Source: Streptomyces sp. SCL15-4 (lineage in GTDB: Bacteria > Actinomycetota > Actinomycetes > Streptomycetales > Streptomycetaceae). From it: DNA of 64,000 nucleotides. Under the pieces are notes generated by a model. That model was given only the letters and a program-made list of their open reading frames with translations, did not search any database and was not told the origin of the DNA. Of the stretch, positions 52,941-60,961 are shown one piece after another. Numbering within the stretch: the first letter of the stretch is position 1; each line of letters opens with the position of its first letter. A program made the translations under genes and the position numbers. The DNA is taken from positions 7,006,001 to 7,070,000 of the forward strand of contig NZ_JAOBTQ010000001.1 of the NCBI RefSeq assembly GCF_033366695.1, in the 5' to 3' direction.

Positions 52941-54593
52941 GTGCCCGCCGATCTCGTCCTGCTCTCCGCCCGGCTGCTCGATCCCGGCACGGGCGGCCTC
53001 CTGCCGCACACCGCGCTCGCCGCGGAGCGGGGGCGGATCAGCTTCCTCGGCGACGACCGGGACGCCCGTGCCCTCGCCGGGCCCGGCACCACCGTGGTCG
53101 ACCTGCGCGGGGCGGTGGTCACCGCCGGGTTCACCGACGGCCACCTGCACCCGGTCTCCGGCGCCGAACGCACCATGGGCGCCGACCTGTCCGGCTGCCG
53201 CGACCTGGACGCCGTACGCACCGCGCTCGCCGCGGCGGTACGGGAACTGCGGCCCGGCGCCTGGCTGCGCGGCTGGGGCCTGGACCCCAACGCCTTCGGC
53301 ACCGCGCCCGTGGCCGCCGCCGCCCTCGGCCCCGTGCTCGACGGGGTGCCCGCGCTCATCGACCTGTTCGACGCGCACTCGGCCCTGGCCAGCGAGCGGG
53401 CGCTGGAACTGGCCGGCGTCGACGGGCCGCGTGTCTTCGCACAGGGCTCGGAGATCGTCTGCGACGCCGCCGGCCGGCCCACCGGACTGCTGCTGGAGGA
53501 CGCCGCCTGCGAGGTCGTCGAGGCGGTCGCCCCGAGGCCCACCGCAGCCGAGGTCCGCGCCCGCGCCGCCGAGGTGCTGGCCGCCATGGCCGCCTCCGGG
53601 CTCACCGGCGGGCACGCCATGGACGCGAACGGCGACAGCCTCGCCGTCTACGCCGCCCTGGAGGCCGAGGACGGCCTGCCGCTGCGGCTGAGGATCGCCC
53701 CCTGGTGCCGGCCCGAGACGGACGACGCCGGTATCGCCGAGCTGGTGCGGCTCCAGGGCACCGGCGGCGCGCTGTGGCGGGTGGCGGGCGTGAAGCTGTT
53801 CATGGACGGCACCATCGACAACGGCACCGCCTGGCTGGAGGCCCCCGACTGCCACGGCCGGTCGGACCACGCGCACTGGCCCGATCCCCGGCGCTACACC
53901 CGGGTGATCGCCGACCTGCACCGCGCCGGCGTGCCCACGGCCACCCACGCCATCGGCGACGCGGCGGTCCGCCATGTGCTCGACTCCGTGGAGCGGGCCC
54001 AGGCCGGGACCGCGCGGACGGGCGGCACGGGTGGCAGCGGCGGTACGGGCGTCGTACGGCACCGGGTCGAGCACATCGAGACCGTCCCCGACGACACCGT
54101 GCGGCGGTTCGCGCCGCTCGGCGTCGCCGCCTCGATGCAGCCCACCCACTGCTGCGAGTTCACCCGGGCGGACCACACCGACAACTGGTCGCGCCGGCTC
54201 GGCGAGGAGCGGGCCGGCCGCGCGTTCCGCTGCCGGGACCTGTGGGAGGCCGGGGCCCGGGTCGTCCTCGGCTCCGACTGGCCCATCGCGCCGTACCCGC
54301 CGCTGGCGGTCATGGCCGGCGCCCGGCACCGGCGTCCCGCCGACCTCTCGCTGCCTCCGCACGGCCCCGAGCAGGCCCTCACTCCGCTCCAGGCGCTCCA
54401 GGGCATGACCGTGTGCGCCGCCTGGGCGGCGGGCGAGGAGGACCGCGCCGGCCGGCTGGCCGTCGGCCACCGCGCCGACCTCACGGTGCTCGCCGACGAT
54501 CCGCTGCGGGTACCCGACAGCGAGCTGGCCGCGCTGCCCGTGCTGCTGACGGCGGTGGCGGGACGGGTCACGCACCGGGCGGCGGGGGTGTAG
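52941..54593 (+). CDS. Amidohydrolase (YtcJ-like)
   Basis: A 550-residue amidohydrolase of the YtcJ/LAF3 group: TAGFTDGHLHPVSG (HxH metal site), VAGVKLFMDGTIDNGTAWLE, ATHAIGDAAVRHVLDSVERA, HRVEHIETVPDDTVRRFAPL, SMQPTHCCEF and LGSDWPIAPYPPLAVMAG (final Asp). GTG at 52941 is used because AAGGAG lies five bases ahead. Substrates in this group are N-acyl or amide compounds. Grouping with the NCS1 permease suggests import followed by hydrolysis. Confidence 0.88.
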   Translation: MPADLVLLSARLLDPGTGGLLPHTALAAERGRISFLGDDRDARALAGPGTTVVDLRGAVVTAGFTDGHLHPVSGAERTMGADLSGCRDLDAVRTALAAAVRELRPGAWLRGWGLDPNAFGTAPVAAAALGPVLDGVPALIDLFDAHSALASERALELAGVDGPRVFAQGSEIVCDAAGRPTGLLLEDAACEVVEAVAPRPTAAEVRARAAEVLAAMAASGLTGGHAMDANGDSLAVYAALEAEDGLPLRLRIAPWCRPETDDAGIAELVRLQGTGGALWRVAGVKLFMDGTIDNGTAWLEAPDCHGRSDHAHWPDPRRYTRVIADLHRAGVPTATHAIGDAAVRHVLDSVERAQAGTARTGGTGGSGGTGVVRHRVEHIETVPDDTVRRFAPLGVAASMQPTHCCEFTRADHTDNWSRRLGEERAGRAFRCRDLWEAGARVVLGSDWPIAPYPPLAVMAGARHRRPADLSLPPHGPEQALTPLQALQGMTVCAAWAAGEEDRAGRLAVGHRADLTVLADDPLRVPDSELAALPVLLTAVAGRVTHRAAGV

Positions 54594-54686
54594 CGCGGGC
54601 CCGGGGGAGGGGCGGGGCCGCGTGGGCGGTACGCCGCTTCCACGGGCCCGGTGGACGAGGGAGCCGCACGCTTGCGGCGGGGTCGT

Positions 54687-55334
54687 TCAGCGGGCGGAGT
54701 CACGGCGTTCGCGGCGTTCGCGGTGGGCGCGGCGGGCCTCCGGCAGCAGCGGGAGCAGCGACACGACGATGACCACGGCCACCAACGGCAGCAGATAGTC
54801 GTCGATGTGCGGCACGGACGCCCCCAGGGTGTACCCGGCCAGGACCAGCGTCTGCGACCACAGCACCCCGCCCACCGTCTGCCACAGCGTGAACGTCCCC
54901 GCGGGTACGCCCAGGACTCCGGCCACCGGGTGCAGCACCGTGCGCAGCAGCGGTACGAACCGGCCGATCACCAGCGCCTTGCCGTAGCCGTAGCGGGCCA
55001 CCAGCCGCTCCGCCCGCGCCGCCGCGTCCGTCACCCGGCGGCTGGACGTGCGCGCCAGCAGCGCCCGCCCGCCGTGCCGCCCGATCAGATACCCCACCTG
55101 ACCGCCCGCCACCGCCCCCGCGGCCGCGCACACCAGCACCTGCCACAGCGCGAGCCGGGGCGGCTGCTGGGCACTGCCGGCGCACAGCACCCCGGCCGGG
55201 AACAGCAGGGTGTCACCGGGCAGGAAGAAGCCGACGACCAGCAGGCCCGACTCCGCGAAGATCACCGCCAGCACGCCCAGCGCGCCGAAGGCGGCCAGCA
55301 CCGAGGCGCTGTCCATCGGGTTGACGGCGGTCAC
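54687..55334 (-). CDS. DedA-family membrane protein
   Basis: A 215-residue polytopic protein: VLAVIFAESGLLVVGFFLPG, DTLLFPAGVLCAGSA, AAAGAVAGGQVGYLIGRHGG, GYGKALVIGRFVPLLRTVLH, HPVAGVLGVPAGTFTLWQTV. This is the DedA/VTT pattern (F/Y-x-x-R and G-x-x-x-G), a lipid-flippase-type family. GTG at 55334 follows GGGAGG; an ATG at 55316 gives six residues fewer. Confidence 0.88.
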   Translation of the reverse strand: MTAVNPMDSASVLAAFGALGVLAVIFAESGLLVVGFFLPGDTLLFPAGVLCAGSAQQPPRLALWQVLVCAAAGAVAGGQVGYLIGRHGGRALLARTSSRRVTDAAARAERLVARYGYGKALVIGRFVPLLRTVLHPVAGVLGVPAGTFTLWQTVGGVLWSQTLVLAGYTLGASVPHIDDYLLPLVAVVIVVSLLPLLPEARRAHRERRERRDSAR

Positions 55335-55467
55335 CTGCCCGCACCTCCCGGCCTGCTCGCGGACGCCTCCGCTCCCCAGCATCGCCCGCGCGACGCACCC
55401 GCGCGCACCGGTTTTCCCGGCCGGCTCCGGGCGGCCGCAGGACTCGCCTCCGTGCCCGGAGGGGCGG

Positions 55468-56319
55468 TCAGTATCCGTACCGGCTCTTCAGGTGGCGCCA
55501 GAAGTCCCGCAGCATCCAGGTGTCGAACTCGGTGATGCGTGTGGCGCTGCCCGCGTTCATGAGGAAGCAGCACCGGCCGGTCGGCGTCCAGTCGTAGAAG
55601 TCGTCCAGGCCGAAGGTGTGGCCGACCTCGTGCAGGTAGATGTGGATGTCCTCCTGGTCCAGCGCGCCGGTGAAGTACTCCTGTCCCACGCGCTGGCCCC
55701 AGTCCCCGCCGGCCCCGCCCTGGAAGCCCTTGGTCAGCCACAGCGACTGGTCGTAGTGCCGGGCCGCGCCGCCCGGGCATTTCGAGTAGTCGCCGTTCTG
55801 GTGGAAGAAACGGCCGCAGTCGGGAGCGCACTGCGGGGCGCCGGCGCTGTCCAGGACTCCGGCGTAGACGTCGACCGAACTGTCGGTCCACCGGAGCGTG
55901 GCGCGGTCCTTGACCGCCCAGCCGACGATGTCGACCGGCACGCCGGTGTACGGCCAGGCGTTGTGCCCCTTGCCGTCCACCACCATGGCCGCCGTCCACT
56001 TGCCGAACTGCTTCTTCAGCGCGGCGTGGACGCGGTCGCGCAGCGCGGCGCTCACCGGGGCGTCGGACTCCCAGCGGACGCAGTAGTTGATGCGGCCCTT
56101 GTTGGCCATGATCTGGTCCCAGCCGTAGTTGCGGAAGCCGTAGAGGTCGGGGTAGGTCGACTCGACGTGGTTCCAGACCTCGCCCAGCGGCTGGACCAAA
56201 GTGGCCGGCGGATTCCAGTCGTCCGCCGCCCGGGCCCGGGACGCCGCCGCACCGGCCGCCGGGACGAGCGCGGCCAGGACGGCGAGCACGGTGAACAGCC
56301 GTGCGATACGTCTGTACAT
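55468..56319 (-). CDS. Secreted metzincin-type zinc metalloprotease-like protein
   Basis: A 283-residue exported protein: signal MYRRIARLFTVLAVLAALVP ending AAGAAASRARA. The zinc site is HEVGHTFGLDD (His230, Glu231, His234, Gly237, Asp240) and is followed by a Met-turn candidate (Met254 in CCFLMNAGS). Asp as third ligand, HExxHxxGxxD, is the snapalysin (M7) arrangement. Several Cys pairs (80, 164/168, 181, 250/251) suggest disulfides. It shares little else with M7 and is longer. Divergent from the SPT-like operon. Confidence 0.78.
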   Translation of the reverse strand: MYRRIARLFTVLAVLAALVPAAGAAASRARAADDWNPPATLVQPLGEVWNHVESTYPDLYGFRNYGWDQIMANKGRINYCVRWESDAPVSAALRDRVHAALKKQFGKWTAAMVVDGKGHNAWPYTGVPVDIVGWAVKDRATLRWTDSSVDVYAGVLDSAGAPQCAPDCGRFFHQNGDYSKCPGGAARHYDQSLWLTKGFQGGAGGDWGQRVGQEYFTGALDQEDIHIYLHEVGHTFGLDDFYDWTPTGRCCFLMNAGSATRITEFDTWMLRDFWRHLKSRYGY

Positions 56320-56509
56320 GGTGAACTCCTCGTGGGGGGAACGGGATTCACCTGTCGGTCGCCGCCGGTGCCGCCGAGGTTGCCGGTCGGCGGGGGCGTG
56401 AGCCGGGGTGTACCGCATTCGCGCCCCCTGCCGCATCGCCCATCGGATCCGATTCACTCGAATGGCTTAACGAAACCAGGCCTTGGCTTTTCATTTCATT
56501 CCTCTGGCT

Positions 56510-56567
56510 GAGAGGATGCCGAGGCCACCCTCTCCACATTTTTGTATGAAAATCTCAAAAGGGTGGC
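56510..56567 (+). promoter_or_regulatory. Mutually exclusive hairpins in the SPT-like leader
   Basis: Hairpin A: GAGAGG (56510-56515) with CCTCTC (56529-56534). Hairpin B: GCCACCCT (56524-56531) with AGGGTGGC (56560-56567), its loop carrying the ATG at 56546. They share 56529-56531, so only one can form. The leader is unusually A/T-rich for this genome. Confidence 0.45.
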
Positions 56568-57829
56568 GAGTCGAATGTGAGAGCGCAGTGGCAGATATTT
56601 TCGACAAGCAGTTGACGGCCGTCATGCAGCACGCGACACGCATGCGGCCGAGGGCCGTCTACAACGCACTCGAGGCACGCGGAGGGGAGGTGTTCCTGGG
56701 TGGAAAACGCCTGGTCATGGCCGCCCGAAACGATTATCTTGGCCTTTCCGGTCATCCCCGTGTCGTGGCGGCGGCGGCCGACGCGGCCCGTCGCTGGGGT
56801 GCCTCCGCCTCGGCGAGCCGGCTGATCGGCGGAACGCTCACCCTGCACGAGGAACTGGAGGCCAGGCTGGCCGCGTTCCTCGACGCCGAGGCGGTGATCG
56901 TGACCACCACCGGCTTCGAGGCGAACCTGGCGCTGGCTCCCCTGCTCGGCCGCGGTGACATCGTCTTCAGCGACAAGGCCAATCACGCCTCGCTGATCGA
57001 GGCGGTGCGGCTGGGCTTCGCCGACAGACGCTGGTACCGGCACTCGGACATGGCGGACCTGGAGCGCAAGCTCGCGGCGGCCGACCCGGACGCCGCCAAG
57101 GCGATCCTCACGGACGGGCTGTTCTCCATGGAGGGCGACTTGTGCCGGCTGCCGGAACTGGTCGCGCTGGCCCGGCGCCACGGTGCCCGCCTGGTGGTCG
57201 ACGGCGCCCATGACATCGGGCTGCTCGGGCCCGGCGGACGAGGGGTGACCGACCATTTCGGGCTGCCCGACGCCGTCGACCTCCACACGGGCACCCTGTC
57301 GAAGGGCTTCGGCTCCATCGGCGGCTTTCTCGCCGGGCCGGCCGAGGTGATCCACTACCTCCGGCACACCTCGCGGTCCGTCATCTTCACCACCTCGATC
57401 CCTCCCGCCTCGGCCGCGGCGGCGCTGGCGGCCCTGACCATCATCGAGTCGGAGCCCGAGCGCCGGGCGCGCGCCTTCGAGGTGGCGCGGCAGGTGCGGG
57501 ACGGCCTGCGCGGCCTCGGCTTCGACACGGGCGACTCGGTCACCCCGATCGTGCCCGTGATCACCGGGCGCAAGGAGCTGGCCACGGCCCTGTGGCGGGA
57601 GGTCCTCACCGAAGGCGTCTTCACCAGCGCCGTCTCCGCGCCGGCCGTACCCGAGGAACGCTCGCTGGTCCGGCTGTCCCTCCAGGCCACGCACACCGAC
57701 GAGGACATCGACCGCATCCTCGGAGCGTTCGCCCACGCCGGCCGCCGCCTCGGCCTCATCCCCGCCGGGCCGCCGCCCGTCCCGGTGCAGCCGACCTTGA
57801 GGGAAACGCTTCTGGACTGGGTGTCATGA
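56546..57829 (+). CDS. Serine-palmitoyltransferase-like alpha-oxoamine synthase
   Basis: A 427-residue PLP enzyme (413 if the GTG at 56588 is used; the ATG at 56546 has no good ribosome site). MAARNDYLGLSGHPRVVAAA, ASASRLIGGTLTLHEELEAR, SDKANHASLIEAVRLG, VVDGAHDIGLLGPGGRG (PLP Asp and His; note DGAHD for the usual DEAHS), TGTLSKGFGSIGGFLAGPAE (Schiff-base Lys) and HTSRSVIFTTSIPPASAAAA. GTLTLHEELE and SIGGF-AG...VI-YLRHTSR-IF-SIPPA are more like serine palmitoyltransferase than BioF. A true bioF is at 9563. It overlaps the next gene (ATGA), so the two act together. Confidence 0.8.
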   Translation: MKISKGWRVECESAVADIFDKQLTAVMQHATRMRPRAVYNALEARGGEVFLGGKRLVMAARNDYLGLSGHPRVVAAAADAARRWGASASASRLIGGTLTLHEELEARLAAFLDAEAVIVTTTGFEANLALAPLLGRGDIVFSDKANHASLIEAVRLGFADRRWYRHSDMADLERKLAAADPDAAKAILTDGLFSMEGDLCRLPELVALARRHGARLVVDGAHDIGLLGPGGRGVTDHFGLPDAVDLHTGTLSKGFGSIGGFLAGPAEVIHYLRHTSRSVIFTTSIPPASAAAALAALTIIESEPERRARAFEVARQVRDGLRGLGFDTGDSVTPIVPVITGRKELATALWREVLTEGVFTSAVSAPAVPEERSLVRLSLQATHTDEDIDRILGAFAHAGRRLGLIPAGPPPVPVQPTLRETLLDWVS

Positions 57830-58977
57830 GCGTCACGGTCACCCCCGTCCGCGCCCGCACCGACCTCACCGCCTTCATCCGCCTCCCGTACCACCTCTAC
57901 CGCGACGATCCGCTGTGGGTGGCCCCACTGGAGCACGAGCGGCGCTCCTTCCTGGACCCGGCCCGCAATCCGTACCACCGGGTGGCCGATGTCCGGCTCT
58001 TCCTCGCACGGCGCCACGGCACCGTCGTCGGCAGGATCGCGGCCATCGTCGACCCTCGTTACAGCGAGCGGCACGGCCCGGGCCGCGGACTGATCGGTCT
58101 GTTCGAGTGCGCCGACGACACCGAGGCCGCCGCCGCTCTCTTCGACACGGCGGACGACTGGCTCGCCGCGCGGGGAATGACGCGCACCTTCGGCCCCCTC
58201 GGATTCACCACCAACGACGAGTGCGGCATCCAGATATCCGGTTTCGATCAGCCGCACATCCTCATGATTCCCCGCACCCGGCCGTATTATCCGCAGCTCT
58301 TCTCCGTATGTGGATTCGAGAAGGCCAAGGATCTGGTTTCGTACGCCATTCCGATTCCCGGTGACGGGGAACCTCCCGCGGAATACCGTGAAGCCGCGGA
58401 CCGCGTCCTCGCGACCCCGGGACTCACGGTTCGGCCGATGGATCCGAAGCGGACGGAAGCCGATATGGAGACCGTCCGGAAGCTCTACAACGAAACGTTC
58501 ACCCGCAGCTACGGCTCGGTTCCCATCGACGAGGCGCAGTTCGCCTACGTGCTGCGCAAACTGAAGCCGCTCCTGCGTCCCGGCCTCCTCCAGATCGCGG
58601 AGATGCACGGCACACCCGTCGCCTTCCTGCTCTGCCTGCCCGACGCCCACCAGGCGCTGCGCGCGGCCCGCGGTCGGTTCACCACCTTCGGCCTGCCCGT
58701 CGGGCTGATCCGGGCCGCGCGGGCCGTCCGCCGTATCGACCGCGTGCGCTTCGCCGCCATGGGCGTGGCGAAGGAACACCGTTCCCGTGGTCTCGCGGCG
58801 GCCCTGGTCACCCAGGCCCAGCGGGCCGCCTTCCGTCTCGGCTACACCGAGATCTCCTACTCCTGGGTCCTGGAGGACAACCACGCCTCCCGCCGCCACG
58901 GCGAGGCCCTCGGCGGCGTCCACACCCAGACGCACCGCCTCTACGAGCGCGCCACCGCCGCGCCGCGCCGCTGCTGA
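57826..58977 (+). CDS. GNAT-like acyltransferase coupled to the SPT-like gene
   Basis: A 383-residue two-lobed GNAT-family protein. Family features: YRDDPLWVAPLEHERRSFLD, PARNPYHRVADVRLFLARRH, GTVVGRIAAIVDPRYSERHG, GLIGLFECADDTEAAAALFD, RTFGPLGFTTNDECGIQISG, PYYPQLFSVCGFEKAKDLVS. A C-terminal GNAT lobe follows (MGVAKEHRSRGLAAALVTQA). Its closest group in my memory is the YghO-like family that includes the bacterial ceramide synthase of Caulobacter. Reaction expected: transfer of an acyl group to the amine made by the upstream enzyme. Codon use is less GC-rich between 58240 and 58520. Confidence 0.75.
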   Translation: MSVTVTPVRARTDLTAFIRLPYHLYRDDPLWVAPLEHERRSFLDPARNPYHRVADVRLFLARRHGTVVGRIAAIVDPRYSERHGPGRGLIGLFECADDTEAAAALFDTADDWLAARGMTRTFGPLGFTTNDECGIQISGFDQPHILMIPRTRPYYPQLFSVCGFEKAKDLVSYAIPIPGDGEPPAEYREAADRVLATPGLTVRPMDPKRTEADMETVRKLYNETFTRSYGSVPIDEAQFAYVLRKLKPLLRPGLLQIAEMHGTPVAFLLCLPDAHQALRAARGRFTTFGLPVGLIRAARAVRRIDRVRFAAMGVAKEHRSRGLAAALVTQAQRAAFRLGYTEISYSWVLEDNHASRRHGEALGGVHTQTHRLYERATAAPRRC

Positions 58978-59230
58978 ATCCGCGATCCGGCCGCGCCCGC
59001 GAGGAGTCCCGGTGGCCGACTCCGGTCAGCTCACACAGGCCGGTGCGGTCTCCGCGGCGAAGGTCCGTGGGTGGAGGCGACTTTTTCGGCCCATGCGGCG
59101 CTTGCCGGCCCGGGCAGCGGCAGGGACGGTCACCCGGGCCCACGTCGACAGGTACGAGCGGGCATTCCGCAGGTCGGCCTGGGTACCCGTCGGTTCGCGA
59201 AGGACCCGATCGAACGAGGAGGCGGTCACC

Positions 59231-59392
59231 GTGACCGTGCCCGAGGAGAACCGCCCCAAGACGAGCACGACGGACCAGGTCGTCGAGTCGGCCGACACCG
59301 GCGACGAGCAGCAGCAGCCCGGCGCCTCCGGCCGCTCGATGCGCGAGGCGATGGAAGAGGCGGGGATCACACCGGACGACTTCGAGGAGTAG
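59231..59392 (+). CDS. Small acidic hypothetical protein
   Basis: A 53-residue very acidic soluble peptide: VTVPEENRPKTSTTDQVVES, ADTGDEQQQPGASGRSMREA, MEEAGITPDDFEE. GTG at 59231 has AGGAGG eight bases ahead. It lies after the acyltransferase gene and before a strong terminator. No match recalled; the conserved-looking C-terminal helix REAMEEAGITPDDFEE could bind a partner. Confidence 0.6.
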   Translation: MTVPEENRPKTSTTDQVVESADTGDEQQQPGASGRSMREAMEEAGITPDDFEE

Positions 59393-59430
59393 CCGGGCGG
59401 ACCCGCCCCGACAGGCCCACGGTGACAGGA

Positions 59431-59462
59431 AGAGGGCCGGTGCCTCGCGGCACCGGCCCTCT
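59431..59462. terminator. Bidirectional hairpin terminator
   Basis: AGAGGGCCGGTGCC (59431-59444), loop TCGC, GGCACCGGCCCTCT (59449-59462): a perfect 14-bp stem followed by TGTGTGT, between the small acidic gene and the convergent cold-shock gene. Confidence 0.85.
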
Positions 59463-59474
59463 TGTGTGTCGGCC

Positions 59475-59675
59475 TCAGACGGGGCGGACGTTCGCGGCCT
59501 GCGGACCCTTCGGGCCCTGGACGACCTCGAACTCCACCTGCTGGTTCTCCTCGAGGCTACGGAAGCCGTGGCCCTCGATCTCCGAGTAGTGGACGAAGAG
59601 GTCCGGTCCGCCGGGCTGGGCGATGAAGCCGAAGCCCTTCTCGGCGTTGAACCACTTGACGGTTCCCTGAGTCAT
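59475..59675 (-). CDS. Cold-shock protein (CspA family)
   Basis: A 66-residue OB-fold nucleic-acid-binding protein: [20 protein letters not shown] (RNP1 KGFGFI), [20 protein letters not shown] (RNP2 LFVHY), and [20 protein letters not shown]. It is an RNA chaperone. ATG at 59675 follows AAGGAGCAGCAA. The long upstream gap (59676-60002) probably holds its 5' leader, typical of csp genes. Confidence 0.95.
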   Translation of the reverse strand: MTQGTVKWFNAEKGFGFIAQPGGPDLFVHYSEIEGHGFRSLEENQQVEFEVVQGPKGPQAANVRPV

Positions 59676-60002
59676 TTGCTGCTCCTTGCAGGGGCGGGGT
59701 ACGGGAGCCGCACCGTGCGGGCTCCCGGGCCGGCCTGGACGCGACTTCACCAGTTCCCTGAAGGAAGGCGGCGCCCGCGACATCGTTCTCCGCGAGCGTG
59801 CGGTGAAACACAGACACAAAAACTACGACCGCCTCGTACAACGAGCCGCCCACCGATTTCATTCCCGCCGCCGGAGAATCAGGTACGGCGCTTCCCGACG
59901 ACATGTGTCTGCTTCATGCCGATATGTGCGTAGGAGTCGGCCGTGCGGGCACCCGTCGGACCGCAACGCCCTCAACCACGGGACGCACCGGTGGGAGGCA
60001 GC
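59676..60002. other. 327-bp divergent promoter region of csp and DUF2267 genes
   Basis: No gene seen. The minus-strand half should carry the csp promoter and long leader; an A-rich segment CACAGACACAAAAACTACGA (near 59809-59828) stands out. The plus-strand half carries the DUF2267 promoter with GGAGG before the ATG at 60003. Confidence 0.45.
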
Positions 60003-60413
60003 ATGATCACCCATGAACATCTGGTGGAGGAAGTGGCCTCGCGGAGCCGCCTGGACGACACGGAGGCCGCGGACGCCGCCGTACACCTCGTCCTCGCGGC
60101 GCTGAGCAGCCGCCTCGACCCGCCGCGCCGGGAGCACCTGCGCAAGGCCGTACCGGCCCACGAACGCCCCGCGCTGCGGTACGGGGCCGACGTGGCGGAC
60201 GACTCCGCCGTATCGCTCGACGACCTGCTGGCGGACGTGGCCCGGCCCGCCGGCGCCACTCCCGAGCAGGCGCTCTTCCTGGCGCAGACGGTGGTCTGCC
60301 GCATCGCGGCCGAGGACACGGACCTGGCGGCGGACCTGCGACGCGCCCTGCCGGACGAGTTCGGCACGCTGTTCGAGGAGCCGGATCAGCCCCCCGAGCG
60401 CAGGACCCCGTAG
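60003..60413 (+). CDS. DUF2267 protein
   Basis: A 136-residue helical DUF2267 protein: EHLVEEVASRSRLDDTEAAD, AVHLVLAALSSRLDPPRREH (the family repeat), and AVSLDDLLADVARPAGATPE. The family has two repeats of a five-helix unit of unknown role, common in actinobacteria and sometimes linked to stress. Its last 28 bp overlap the convergent membrane-protein gene. Confidence 0.85.
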   Translation: MITHEHLVEEVASRSRLDDTEAADAAVHLVLAALSSRLDPPRREHLRKAVPAHERPALRYGADVADDSAVSLDDLLADVARPAGATPEQALFLAQTVVCRIAAEDTDLAADLRRALPDEFGTLFEEPDQPPERRTP

Positions 60414-60844
60414 GTCACCAGCCCGTACATCAGATGCGGTATGGCGTCCGACACCCAGTCGGTCGCCGGCCAGCTCTTCGGATCGCTCACGCCCAGGCGG
60501 GCCATCGGAAGGTCGGTCGCGGCCATGGCCAGGGCGCCGGTGGCCGCGCCCCCCAGCCACCAGGGCGGCCGGACACCGGCGCGGTGTGCCAGGGCGACCA
60601 CCGCGCCGGTGCCGAGACCGACGGCGATCCCCGCCAGCGCGCCCAGCCCGGCGAGCCGGTTCTCCCTGTCGTCACCCGACCCGGGAACCGGCCACCCCGC
60701 ACTCTGGGCCGTCTTCTCCACGGTCCGGGCCGGAGCCTGGCTGGAGGCCCTGCCCCGCAACGCCATGTCACCGTAGGTCACCGCGTTCAACACGGTCGTC
60801 CCGGCGGCACCCGCGACGCAGCCCCGCACAACGCTTCGCATCAT
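60386..60844 (-). CDS. Small conserved membrane protein
   Basis: A 152-residue membrane protein: MMRSVVRGCVAGAAGTTVLN, LGALAGIAVGLGTGAVVALA, WLGGAATGALAMAATDLPMA, IPHLMYGLVTYGVLRSGG. Three to four short helices. It has the Ala/Gly-rich style of the DUF1440/DUF6789-like group; no function known. ATG at 60844. Confidence 0.75.
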   Translation of the reverse strand: MMRSVVRGCVAGAAGTTVLNAVTYGDMALRGRASSQAPARTVEKTAQSAGWPVPGSGDDRENRLAGLGALAGIAVGLGTGAVVALAHRAGVRPPWWLGGAATGALAMAATDLPMARLGVSDPKSWPATDWVSDAIPHLMYGLVTYGVLRSGG

Positions 60845-60961
60845 GCGGCCCCGAGTGCCCGTGACGTACCGGTACGAATCGCCTGGAATGCTCCGCCTCG
60901 GACATCGTGCACGAGGCCGGCCCGCATCCGCTGCTCCCTGGCGCCGTCGTAGCGTCATGCC

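Noticed and set aside
56508..56560. TPP-riboswitch-like string CTGAGA...ACCCT before the SPT-like gene
   Set aside because: The following GAACCTGATCTGG and TAATGCCAGCG parts of the THI element are missing, and the gene has no link to thiamine.
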